The notes beneath the pieces were generated by a model, which made no database searches, had not been told where the DNA came from, and worked only from the letters and a program-made list of their open reading frames with translations. Made by a program: the position numbers and the translations under genes. Below, in pieces: positions 35,271 to 44,800 of a DNA stretch of 64,000 nt; position 1 is the stretch's first letter; the number at the start of each line of letters is the position of its first letter. Source of the DNA: Synechococcus sp. HK01-R (GTDB taxonomy: Bacteria > Cyanobacteriota > Cyanobacteriia > PCC-6307 > Cyanobiaceae); contig NZ_CP059059.1 in the NCBI RefSeq assembly GCF_014217855.1, forward strand, positions 2,415,155 to 2,479,154. Direction: 5' to 3'.

Positions 35271-36197
35271 ATGCAAGGTAACTTGGTCGAAACAATCACC
35301 TTTGACCCACTGCTTGAGTCTTTCCTTGGCTCGGCAGAGCGACATGTAGATACCTCTATAGCTGCCAACGCAAAGACTCCATTTACTGAGTCTGCTGCTT
35401 ATTTTGGCAGTAAGGTGTCGCTTCTTCAGGTGCGTTTGTGTTCTATTTCGCGACTGCTCGTCCGAAATCCGCCTGATTCACTTGTGATAGCCATACCAGA
35501 CATCGGCCAGTGCAGTGGGTCTGCAGCCAAACGAGATCTCCGGTTTATCCCAGGTCGGCTATCTTTCGTTCTTCTGCCTGGAGAAGTTCTCAAGTTAACC
35601 CCAAAATCGGATTCTGTCTCCGGGTTCTTATTTAAGTTATCGGCTGAGGATATTGTTTCTGAATCTATTACTCACGGGGTTAGCGAGCCATCGCTGCTTT
35701 CACTCGCAGAGACACTGCCTGGACATGAATCGTTGTTGCTCGCATGTGCTAAGCAGATGATTATCCCAGAGGCATCTGCATTAGTTATTGAACCACTTGA
35801 GGCATCTGTATTTTCTCTTTTAGCGAGTCTGGTGGCAGCTGAGCAAAAGTCAGTACCATCGAGCCTGATCAACGCTTCAACCCATTCTCGCTATGTACAA
35901 ATCGCTCTTACATATATGGAGGACCACATTTCCGATACTGTTACTCTCAGTGACCTTTGCAAAGCCTGCTGCGTATCAGCTCGTACATTGCAGATTTCAT
36001 TTCAAACCGTCATGAATCGTCCACCTTTGCAGGTACTTAACGAGCTTCGCCTTACTCGCTTGCGCGAATTGCTGCTTTGTGGCGCAAAGGTTGCAGCGGC
36101 GTGCGAGAGTGTCGGCCTCACACCTTCGGGTCGCTTGTCTGCAAGCTATAAAAGCATGTTTGGTGAATTACCCAGGCAGACAAAGTCTAGCAACTAA
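35271..36197 (+). CDS. AraC/XylS-family transcriptional regulator
   Basis: The 308-aa protein has a C-terminal double helix-turn-helix (about residues 205-303): VTLSDLCKACCVSARTLQIS is the first HTH, and RLRELLL...ACESVGLTPSGRLSASYKSMFGELP matches the second with the AraC FxxxFGxxP ending. The N-terminal 200 residues (a probable cupin-like sensing region, with GRLSFVLLPGEVL) give no ligand hint. It precedes two receiver-only genes on the same strand. Confidence 0.9.
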   Translation: MQGNLVETITFDPLLESFLGSAERHVDTSIAANAKTPFTESAAYFGSKVSLLQVRLCSISRLLVRNPPDSLVIAIPDIGQCSGSAAKRDLRFIPGRLSFVLLPGEVLKLTPKSDSVSGFLFKLSAEDIVSESITHGVSEPSLLSLAETLPGHESLLLACAKQMIIPEASALVIEPLEASVFSLLASLVAAEQKSVPSSLINASTHSRYVQIALTYMEDHISDTVTLSDLCKACCVSARTLQISFQTVMNRPPLQVLNELRLTRLRELLLCGAKVAAACESVGLTPSGRLSASYKSMFGELPRQTKSSN

Positions 36198-36244
36198 TTA
36201 TTTACATTCGAACACACCTGAATCTCTGCCATTCATTGATTAAC

Positions 36245-36607
36245 ATGAGTCTTCAAACAGTTGCCATAGTTGACGACGACCTACGCGTACTCCAGGTTGC
36301 CATGTTAGAAATTGAGTATTGTGGCTACATGGTCAATACATTTTCCTCGCCGCAGAAATTTCTTAATTGCTATAATGAGTTAAAGCCATCACTAGTTCTG
36401 CTCGACATCCAGATGCCTAAAATGAATGGCCTTGAGTGCCTGCATCTGCTTAGCACCGGCGTTCATAAATCTCCAATTTTAATGTTTACCTCTATAAATG
36501 ATGACCAATTTCGGAAGAAAGCTCTGGAGCTGGGCGCTACGGCTTACCTTCTGAAGTCAGAATTCCTGAGCAACCCTTGCGAAATAATCAAACACCACAT
36601 AAAATGA
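36245..36607 (+). CDS. Stand-alone response regulator receiver (CheY-like)
   Basis: From the ATG at 36245 the 120-aa protein is only a receiver: acidic pocket AIVDDDLRV, phosphorylation Asp in VLLDIQMPKMNG, Thr in MFTSIND and Lys in AYLLKSEF. No output domain is attached. A TTG start nine bases upstream is also possible. It lies between the AraC gene and a second receiver gene and probably relays phosphate or acts by protein contact. Confidence 0.88.
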   Translation: MSLQTVAIVDDDLRVLQVAMLEIEYCGYMVNTFSSPQKFLNCYNELKPSLVLLDIQMPKMNGLECLHLLSTGVHKSPILMFTSINDDQFRKKALELGATAYLLKSEFLSNPCEIIKHHIK

Positions 36608-36726
36608 TAAAGCAGTCACCAGTTTCAAGCTGCAGACTGTACTAGATGCGCAGCATTTTGCTTTGGCGACTTGCCGAGCCCATGCATGCAGATCAAAATA
36701 GTAATAGCCATTACACACTGGTCCAC

Positions 36727-37101
36727 ATGACTGCCAAGTTTCAGAATGTTGCAGTCGTTGACGACGATCCGCGCGTACGTAAGTTGATTGGCCTCACGCT
36801 TAATGAACTAGGAGTTGGTGCGGACTTTTACAGTGAGCCTTTTGAGCTTTTGCGTATTGTTAACGAATCAAAGCCTAAACTGATTTTACTTGATTTAATG
36901 ATGCCCCAAATGGACGGGGTAGAATGCTGCCGCCAACTTAGACAATTAGGCAGCGATGCTTACCTCTGCATAGTGACAGCTCTATATGATAATCAGATGG
37001 TGCACGACGCCATAAGCGCTGGAGCCAATCGCTATATTGCCAAATCAGATGTATTTGAAGTCCTGGAAGACCTCATAAAAGAATCAAAATCTTTGCAGTA
37101 A
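36727..37101 (+). CDS. Second stand-alone response regulator receiver
   Basis: From the ATG at 36727 the 124-aa product is a receiver with AVVDDDPRVRK, phosphorylation Asp in ILLDLMMPQMDG, Thr in IVTALYD and Lys in YIAKSDVF. It resembles its upstream neighbour (both have VDDDxRV and LLD(I/L)xMPxM(N/D)G), so the pair probably arose by duplication. The frame stays open to an ATG at 36646, but the extra N-terminus does not fit a receiver fold. Confidence 0.88.
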   Translation: MTAKFQNVAVVDDDPRVRKLIGLTLNELGVGADFYSEPFELLRIVNESKPKLILLDLMMPQMDGVECCRQLRQLGSDAYLCIVTALYDNQMVHDAISAGANRYIAKSDVFEVLEDLIKESKSLQ

Positions 37102-37602
37102 TGCATTTGTCACCAACAGACACGAGACGAAGACATTTTTTATCTGGTCTTATCTCCTCATGGCGTCAAAAGAAATATGCATAAACTATAATTTTTTAGG
37201 AGACATTAAGGAATGCTTTTGCTGTTGTGGTGCACTGGTATTGCATTGGATCCGTGCGTACGCGTTCTTGTCGAAGGGGACTAGTATCACATACCATGAA
37301 AGTACTTGTAGACAGTCAGCAAGAAAAGTATTCGGATTACAAGCTGAAAGGGTTATGCCTACAGTCAAACAACTGCGGTACTGAGCCCGAAGATGGGGTT
37401 ATTGGCATTACTTAAGATTAAATCTCACACATGCCATACCAGACCAGATAAAGCATCTCATTGATTCAAAGCTATCCTGCAGACAATCTAGGAGCATGCT
37501 TGAAATTGTCGGAGAAAGTCCAGAAATAGCAATTGAAAGATGATATTAAATATGGCCGGCTTCTAACGATAGTAAGTTATACTAAAGAGAATCCTTGATA
37601 TC
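37102..37602. other. Intergenic stretch, no gene recognised
   Basis: These 500 AT-rich bp follow the second receiver gene. Short frames on both strands (for example 37160-37384) show no recognisable features. No clear terminator is seen. The stretch ends at the transposon derivative starting near 37603. Confidence 0.35.
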
Positions 37603-37891
37603 AACCACAGTGACTGGCAGCAAAGATGACGTCCCTGCTGCTGTTCAAGCAGCCATTGCAAACGTAGCTGTACTGGGTTCAAGTTCTGTGGAGGTGGATT
37701 GATCCAGACCACTTCTGGCTGATGCCAGCAGCGTGTTGATCGTACCAGCGGCATGGTTTCTGCTTGCGCGCCTTCTCGTAGACGACAGCTCGGTGATGGC
37801 AGATATCGACGGCCTCACCGCTGTAGCGACGCATCGATCATCACCTCAAGCCCTCGGGTGTACAGACGAGAGGGGTGACATCTTTCCTGAA
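37603..37891 (-). mobile_element. Internally deleted IS3 derivative (MITE-like, about 0.29 kb)
   Basis: The left part (TGACTGGCAGCAAAGATGACG, then TGCTGTTCAAGCAGCCATTG) aligns with the left about 215 bp of the IS3 copy at 20652. It then jumps at about 37815 to CGCTGTAGCGACGCATCG, which is the start of OrfA at the opposite end, and finishes with GTGACATCTTTCCTGA, a degenerate right terminal repeat. The coding middle is gone, leaving both ends, as in miniature non-autonomous elements. Confidence 0.72.
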
Positions 37892-38158
37892 ACCGGGGGT
37901 CGTGGCCATGCTGGCTGTCAAATTCTCATATATCATGTGTTTGGCTAAATTTATCCTGACTTGGGGAGAGGTGGAAGGGTTAAATTCATTGCATAAGATC
38001 GCTATTGACTATGGCAAAGAAATGCCAATTAAGGCAATCGTAGAAACTGGCTTTCATGTGACACTAAGTCATTCTGCGTATTGAGCAATCTATTACTGCA
38101 GAATTCTCGGAACCCGAATTGATGCTATTTCACATGTTTGATCTGTAAGTCTTGTTGT

Positions 38159-38506
38159 TTACCAAATGGAAGCCAAGGCCGTGTTGATCAGTCCGAGCAG
38201 GCCAACCGCTGTAAAAAGTTTCGGCATTGGCTGCTTGTTCAGGGCGAGTCTAGCTAAAATTAGAATGCATACTGCGATAACGAACTTTACTGCAATTTTC
38301 AAGTGGTTCAAATCTGTATGAGCTTGGCCGAGGGAGTGACTAATTACAAGCAATATGCCTGTAGAGACTGTAAGCATGCTTCCATGCCACTGACTTCTTT
38401 GGATGCGTTGATAAACCTCTCCCTTGAATCCGTAAATAAAAGGGGAAATAATGAAAGCCATGCCAATGAGATGGCCAAAAAGAAGTGTCGACCGAAGAAG
38501 ATCCAC
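38159..38506 (-). CDS. Four-helix membrane protein next to ABC exporter
   Basis: From a GTG at 38506 the product is 115 aa: LLRSTLLFGHLIGMAFIISP, MLTVSTGILLVISHSL, IAVKFVIAVCILILARLAL and a C-terminal LFTAVGLLGLINTALASIW, four likely membrane helices. The frame is open to 38590, but this would overlap the permease 3' end by 79 bp. The GTG start, 5 bp after the permease stop, is better. The gene is probably co-transcribed with the DrrAB-like genes. The role is unknown. Confidence 0.62.
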   Translation of the reverse strand: MDLLRSTLLFGHLIGMAFIISPFIYGFKGEVYQRIQRSQWHGSMLTVSTGILLVISHSLGQAHTDLNHLKIAVKFVIAVCILILARLALNKQPMPKLFTAVGLLGLINTALASIW

Positions 38507-38511
38507 GTGAT

Positions 38512-39324
38512 TTAGCTTAACTTCCTGTATAGCATAGGACGAACCAGGAGAAGAATAGCCACTGTAAGGGTCATTAAAATCCAGAGGCATCCAGCAATGC
38601 TTACGGCGCCGTATGGTGCCTGCATCACGATTGTGCCTAGAGAGAATTCACCTCGATAAGAGAACCGAATTGGTTCGATCGCGTAGGTGAGTGGATTTAA
38701 GATTGCAAGCCATTGCAGCGGTACTGGCATAAATGAAAGCGGGGCAAGGGCTGTGCTCGCAAAAAGTAGAGGCAAATTGATTAAAAATGTGATTGCCAGA
38801 AGTTCAATGTGGCCAGGAAGAGCAAATGCCAGGCCCATGCTCAATGCTGTTACTCCTAACGTCAAAATCGAAAGCGTTAGTAAGACGACGATTATTCCTG
38901 GGCCTACAGGCCATCCATAACCAAGCAGAAAAGCCGCAGTCATGATCACTAAGCTTTGAACCAGACTAATTGCTCCAATGTGAATGACAGAGGCCAGAAC
39001 AACTGAGCTTCTGGAGCGCAACGGGGCAACTAATATTCTATTAAGAAAACCAAACTCTCTGTCGAACATGACCGGAAGTCCTGCATTAAGTGCACCGCTA
39101 AATGCTGTAAAGACAATTAGACCTGCCGCTATGAAGTTTCCATAGCTAGAATGTTGTGGAAGGAATCCAGCTGGTGCCTTGCTGAACAACGCGCTAAACA
39201 GGATGAGCCAGATTAGAGGCTGAATAATTCCAACCACTATGGACGATGGACGTCGTTTCATCTGAAGGAACTGTCGTCTCGACAGGGCCATTATTTCCTG
39301 GATGCGACCACTGTTGATTTTCAT
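38512..39324 (-). CDS. ABC-2 type exporter permease (DrrB-like)
   Basis: The 270-aa protein has six hydrophobic segments and the ABC-2 family block near NPLTYAIEPIRFSYRGE. The N-terminal MALSRRQFLQMKRRPSS precedes the first helix (IIQPLIWLILFSALF). It would pair with the ATPase encoded just upstream to export a hydrophobic compound, lipid or polysaccharide precursor. Substrate is not evident. A 77-bp gap separates it from the ATPase gene stop. Confidence 0.88.
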   Translation of the reverse strand: MKINSGRIQEIMALSRRQFLQMKRRPSSIVVGIIQPLIWLILFSALFSKAPAGFLPQHSSYGNFIAAGLIVFTAFSGALNAGLPVMFDREFGFLNRILVAPLRSRSSVVLASVIHIGAISLVQSLVIMTAAFLLGYGWPVGPGIIVVLLTLSILTLGVTALSMGLAFALPGHIELLAITFLINLPLLFASTALAPLSFMPVPLQWLAILNPLTYAIEPIRFSYRGEFSLGTIVMQAPYGAVSIAGCLWILMTLTVAILLLVRPMLYRKLS

Positions 39325-39401
39325 GACTTCATGTGAGTTTGAGTTGGATTAATGTGTTGACCAAGTGTTTTCGGCCTAGGCGATATTGATGAAAATATGG
39401 T

Positions 39402-40448
39402 TCAGCGCATTGCTTGTTTGCGTTCGCGCTTCAGGTCGCGCAGGCCAACGGCTGACAATTCCGCATCCACAATTGTCCTGCCTGTTTCTCTCAAGTAAAC
39501 GTCATCAAGGCTAATTTTGCTAAGATTGTATGCAAATAAAGGTAAGCCTGCATCGGCCAGTCGGTCAAGAGCATGCTCGCTTATGCCCTTGTCTTCGATA
39601 ATTAGTGTTAGAGCATAGCCCTGGCATGGGTTGACTATAATTTCCTTTATTCCAGATATTTCACTTAAGGCTTTGCAGGCTAGTTGTGCTTCTTCTGGTG
39701 TAGTGAACTCTCGGAGCTTGATTGTGAGCTTGTCTGATCCGATCTTTTCTTTAAGGCTTGTGGGTGTTCCCGCTGCAATCACATGGCCTTGGTCGATGAT
39801 TGCAAGGTGGTCGGCGAGTAACTCAACCTCTTCAAGTTGATGCGTACTCATTATTACTGTTCTCCCTGCATTGACGCATCCTCTTAATACATTCAAGATT
39901 AGATGTCGACTTTCCGGATCAAGCCCTACACTGGGTTCGTCTAGAATGAAAATTCTTGGCTCGTGTAGTAGGGCGCATGCGAGTTCGAGTCGACGACGCA
40001 TTCCTCCAGAGTACGTGCCAGTGCGACGATGCAGCCACTCACCCATTGCAAGCTGTTCTGTGACAGCTGCAATGCGTTGCTGACGCAGAGACCGTGGCAA
40101 ATGGTGAAGGTCGGCGCTGAATGTCAGGTGCTCATAGCCTGTCAAAACCTTGTCGACGCTTGTGTCTTGAGCTACGTATCCAATGAGCTGTCTAACCTCA
40201 CGCGGACTCGTGTTGACATCGATCCCATTGATCAAGACGTCTCCACTGTCTGAGCTTGTTAGGGTTGATAAAATCTTTAGTGTTGTACTCTTGCCAGCCC
40301 CATTGGGTCCAAGCAGAGCAAAGAAGCATCCTGCTGGCACACTCAGTGTCAGATCATTCAGGGCGCCAAGGCCCTTGTAGGTCTTGCTTACACGCTTCAA
40401 TGCAACTGCCAGGTGAGATGCATTGGCTTTGTTTTGGAGGGTGCTCAT
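39402..40448 (-). CDS. ABC transporter ATPase (DrrA-like)
   Basis: The 348-aa protein carries Walker A GPNGAGKSTT (near residue 51), Q-loop YVAQD, signature TYSGGMRRRLELA, Walker B IFILDEPSVGLD and H-loop STHQ. The C-terminal about 100 residues form the extra domain of daunorubicin-resistance type ATPases (DUF4162-like, ending near VYLRETGR). With the permease and small membrane protein downstream it forms a probable exporter operon. Confidence 0.92.
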   Translation of the reverse strand: MSTLQNKANASHLAVALKRVSKTYKGLGALNDLTLSVPAGCFFALLGPNGAGKSTTLKILSTLTSSDSGDVLINGIDVNTSPREVRQLIGYVAQDTSVDKVLTGYEHLTFSADLHHLPRSLRQQRIAAVTEQLAMGEWLHRRTGTYSGGMRRRLELACALLHEPRIFILDEPSVGLDPESRHLILNVLRGCVNAGRTVIMSTHQLEEVELLADHLAIIDQGHVIAAGTPTSLKEKIGSDKLTIKLREFTTPEEAQLACKALSEISGIKEIIVNPCQGYALTLIIEDKGISEHALDRLADAGLPLFAYNLSKISLDDVYLRETGRTIVDAELSAVGLRDLKRERKQAMR

Positions 40449-40525
40449 GATGTTGTGGTCAGAGAGTTTCGCTTCCCTGGATGCCTTTGGCTCTGTTGTT
40501 CGGACTGAGAGGCTGATCGTCCTAT

Positions 40526-40687
40526 TTAGTCTAGGTTGAGATAGTCGCCTTTGAAGAAGGCAATCATTTGTCGGAGAGTTTGCTGCTGCTGCTGTAGTGC
40601 TGATCTGTAATTTCCCTGTATGTCTCGTAAGGTGAGGGCCTTGACGTTGCGTTGCTTTGTGGCGCCTTGGAAGAAGACTTGTGTCAT
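40526..40687 (-). CDS. Small ORF, 53-aa basic protein with Gln run
   Basis: A minus-strand frame from the ATG at 40687 to a TAA at 40526 reads MTQVFFQGATKQRNVKALTL, followed by RDIQGNYRSALQQQQQTLRQ and a short hydrophobic/acidic end (MIAFFKGDYLNLD). It lies 77 bp upstream of the DrrA-like start on the same strand. Codon composition looks coding, but no family is recognised and the ribosome-binding site is weak. Confidence 0.45.
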   Translation of the reverse strand: MTQVFFQGATKQRNVKALTLRDIQGNYRSALQQQQQTLRQMIAFFKGDYLNLD

Positions 40688-41821
40688 GATCTTTGAGCGA
40701 AAAAATCAGCCAAACTCGTTTCGAATCTGGTACTACGACATTATCTCAACTATTTTGAGGGGGGAACCCTCCGAGCCTTGTTTTGCTCTTAGAAGATAAC
40801 TTCTGCTTTTTCTGCACATCCTTTTTGCCCTATGGCGATTCCACGGCGAAGCATCTCTCGGCCCACTATGGTCCTGATCCCTTTCGTGAACTTGATTTTC
40901 TTGAGTCTGTCTCGCTCTAACCCTTGTCTGCGCGGCCGCCTCGGGAGGCTGCTGGAAAAGCCCGCCGCCTGCGGGAACAAGAACCAACGGCTCTGAGAGG
41001 GTGCACGGCTGACGTGGACCGTGGCCGGCCAGACCTCAGCTCGTCATGCAGGCCTTGCAGACCCTGCTCCAGATAGCGCTTACGCCACTGGCCAACGGTC
41101 ATCCCCGTCAAGCCCATCCGCTTGGGAATCGCTGGATTGGTCTCTCCAGTGCCGCAGGCCAGAACGATCTGAGCACGCTGCACGATCGAATGCGGCAGTG
41201 ATCATGAATGGGCGAGGGCCTGTACCTGCTGGGCCTCGACCTCGTCGAGAACCAGCGGAGACATCGGACGACCAACCACGAGAAGGCGCCTCGAACGACA
41301 CCTTTTTTTAGTTGCTATTTCTGGGACGTGACCGTAGATGACGGCTGCGGACAGCGATGATCGGGCTGTGATCGCTTGTGCTGGCGGATGAGCGCCGTGG
41401 CACCTTTCAGGCTGATGTCCCCAAACCAGGCTGGCCGGATGCGGGCTGCGATCCCCCCTGGAGCGATTGTTGGTGCGCCGGTCAGTGATCACGAGAAGAG
41501 AAAGACATGATGCTGATGTGGGTCAAGATGAGGTTAGAGAGTGTGTTTTGGAGAGCGAGTATGAGGCGTTTGCGTGATCTGAATAGGGATCTGCGCGATG
41601 TGCACGAAACCAGCAAAAAAACAGCTACTGGAAAGGTTCTGGGGTGATTGAGTGAAGACGAGCGGCTGATTTTTTGTGATAAATGCGCCGAAGGCTGTGC
41701 GTGGGGGGCAGGTTTGGAGTGGATGGTGAGTGTGGCGGTTCTACTCGGCATAGCTTGTTTGGTGTAGACCCTTCCCAGGTCTCATGTTTGTGTTTTGTAA
41801 ACCCTATTGAGCCCTAAATCA
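40688..41821. other. Gene-poor stretch with decayed DNA upstream of the peroxidase
   Basis: Apart from the IS630-like remnant (about 41010-41280) no gene is supported. On the minus strand around 40794-40925 there is a coding-like scrap (LERDRLKKIKFTKGIRTIVG) of unknown origin. Frames over 41340-41751 are low complexity and not called. The right end should hold the peroxidase promoter, but I see no convincing one. Confidence 0.35.
41010..41280 (-). pseudogene. IS630-family transposase, N-terminal remnant
   Basis: The minus strand reads MSPLVLDEVEAQQVQALAHS, then, after an in-frame stop, VQRAQIVLACGTGETNPAIP and KRMGLTGMTVGQWRKRYLEQ plus GLHDELRSGRPRS. This is the helix-turn-helix end of IS630-type transposases. 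The catalytic DDE domain is absent and unrelated sequence follows. Confidence 0.75.
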
Positions 41822-44800
41822 ATGGACAACATCAACAACAACACCAATCTCGACGGTGAAACCACCGACGGTTTATCGGATGTGTTTGCCAATGAGCAAG
41901 ATTTTCTCGATCAATTTGGCACCCAGGCAGAAGGCCTGAGCTTCTCTGAGAGCGCTGTGCTCAAGCAGTCGTTCAGTTTCAGCCTGGCTGACCTGTCGAT
42001 GCTGGCGAACAAGGCTCTCAATGGCGACACCCGTTCGCTGAGCAGCCTTGCGAACAATGAGATCACCCCGTCGTCTGAGCGGAGCCGTGAGGCACTGGGC
42101 CTGCCCCTGAGTGATCTGGACGTGGCCCTGGCCGAGGAAGGAAGCGGTCAAGACAAGTTTGTCCGGATCACTGAGGTGAACAACTATCCCGGACCTGGCG
42201 ATATTTCGCAGGGCGTGGATGGTGAGCCCGTTGCGGGTCGCATGCAGCTGGAGGGCCCTGATGGTCGGGTGCTTCCGAACGAGCGTGTGGTGTCCAACAC
42301 GCTGATGGATCAAGGCACCGCCTTTATGCCAGAGCAGGACGGTTGGAACAATATGTTCATGGGCGTGGGTCAATACATTGACCACGGCCTGGATCTGCTG
42401 AACAAGGGAGGTCAGGGAACATTCAAGATTCCGCTGCCTCAGGATGATCCTCTCTACGGTCTGCTGCCTGGTCCCCAGGAGCTGAGTCTGCTGCCGCGTG
42501 GTACGTCCATCAACACCAACCCTGGTGAAGGTGAGTACATGAACACGGTGACGGGTTGGGTGGACCAGAACCAGCTGTATGGATCCGATGAAGTGATCCA
42601 CGGCTACCTGCGTGAGAAGGACGCCAACGGCAACATGACAGCGAAGATGCTGTCGAACAAGGTGTCGTTAGAGCGCGGCTACGCCAGTGGCCGGGACGGC
42701 GATCTGCCGACGTTTTACGACATTTTGGTGAACAACGGCGCCGATCCTGATGCGCTGGACGCTGTTCTCAAGAACCCGGCCTATGTGGCGGCTCATCGGG
42801 CTCTGAGCGAGTGGGACGAGAAGGTGCGTGCGGGTGATCCAAGCGTGAGCGGCAGCCCGAGCCGTGACGGGATGATGGGTCACATTCAGATCCTGACGGG
42901 TTCGAATGCCGAGCTGCAAGCGGCTGCGGGTGAAGCCTGGGTGAATCCCGGTGCTGCGCTGCCGGATTCGAACCAACAGTTATTGGGTGATGCCAGCCAC
43001 CTCTCTGGCTATAGCGCCCTGTCGCTGGCTGAGCACAAGATCTCCGGTGACCTGCGCGCCAATGAGAATGCGCAGCTGACAGCGTTCCACACCGTATTCA
43101 GTCGGTTCCACAACGACACCGTGGTCGCGATCCACGAGGCGCTCGATCAGCTGCCTGGCGATGCAGCGAGCACCCCAGGCCTGCAGGAACTGGCTGCGCT
43201 GAAGGCTTCCCTGAACACAGTGGAAGGCCAGGCCGCCGTGTTCGACATGGCGCGGACGGTGATGAACGCTGGTTACCAGCGGATGGTGTACGACCAGTAC
43301 GTGGTGGGTCTGGCCGGCGGTATTCCGTTTGGGATCACAGAAGCACGAGCCGACGCGCTGACCCCCGATCCCGCGAAGCTGACACCGCAGCCGCTCAATG
43401 TGAATGAGCACGGCTACAACGGCTATCAGCCTGAAGTGCGTCCATCGATTGGATTGGAGTTCAGCACAGCCGGTTTCCGTGTGGGTCACTCGCAGATCTA
43501 CCAGGAGCTCAATGGCATCACGGTTGAGAAGGTCGAGCAAACGATCAAGATCAACGATGTGATCACCAACTCGTTGGTGCAGGCGTTCATTCAGCCCAGC
43601 TCTGTGGAAGCGCTGGGAGGACCGGCCGGGATTTTGGCCCAGAACGCGATGGATCGTGCCCAGGCCGTCGACACCTTGATGGTGGATGCGGTGCGGGACA
43701 TGCTGGTGGGCCGGATCAATGACCTGGGTGCCTACAACCAGGCGCGTGGCAACGAGCTCGGCATCCCGACGCTGAATGAGTTCCGCCAGAATATTTCCAA
43801 TCTCTACGCAGCAACTGGCGTGGGCAATGCCCTTGGCGCCAGAGCCTCAGATGTGTCGAGTGGCCTGTATGAGGCCGGTGAGACCGAGGATCTGTTTGCC
43901 GAGCGCCTGGCGCCATACCAGAGCTGGGCTGAGTTTGGGGAGAACCTGCGCGATCCATCCCAGCTGCCGCTGTTCATGGAGCTGTACGGAGGTGAGAACG
44001 CGTCAGAAGAGAACAATCTTGGTCTGATCAATGTGCCCCTGTGGCTGGGTGGTCTGGCTGAGAAAGAGGTGGTTACACCAACGGGTGAGGGGAACATCCC
44101 CAGCCTGATGGGCTCCACCTTTACGTTCATCGTTCAGGAGACATTCGATCGTGTGCAGGATCCTGACCTGCACTACTACAAGATTGATATTCCTGGCACT
44201 GACATTCTCAAGCAGCTTGGTTTCCAAACATTCACGCCGATGATCCAGACGGCGATGGAACATGAGGCGCAGCTGATTCACCAGGACACGTTCCGCACGT
44301 ATCAGCTGGATGTGCTGAGTGAGGGTGAGAGCAACTTCACGGCACCCGAGCAGGAGGACTTCGATGGTCGTGGTTTTAACCGTCTGATCATCGGTAATGC
44401 GCAGGCCAACACGATTGTTGGCAGTGACGCAGATGAATCCTCCGATGACATCCGTGCCGGCGGCGGTAATGACATCGTGGATGGCGGCAAGGGAGAAGAC
44501 TGGATTTACGGCCAGGGTGGCAATGACAAGCTCTCTGGTGGTAATGACAACGAGCTGGACCACCTGTTCGGTGGCGATGGCAATGACCTGTTGCTGGCCG
44601 ATAACGGATCCGAGGATGCGCTGTTCGCTGAAAAGGGCGATGACGTTCTGATTCGCGGTAACACCGGTGGCATGACCGATGGCGGCCTTGGCGACGACGT
44701 GTTGCTGGGTGGATCGGGTGATGACCAGCTGCACGGCGACTCTGGCGCCGAGGATGCTGAGAACAAAGAAGGTGTCGACATCATCTTTGGTGACAAAGGT

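Noticed and set aside
41482..41751. A 89-codon minus-strand frame upstream of the peroxidase
   Set aside because: Low-complexity Ser/Leu/Arg-rich product with no start signal; probably chance in the peroxidase 5' region.
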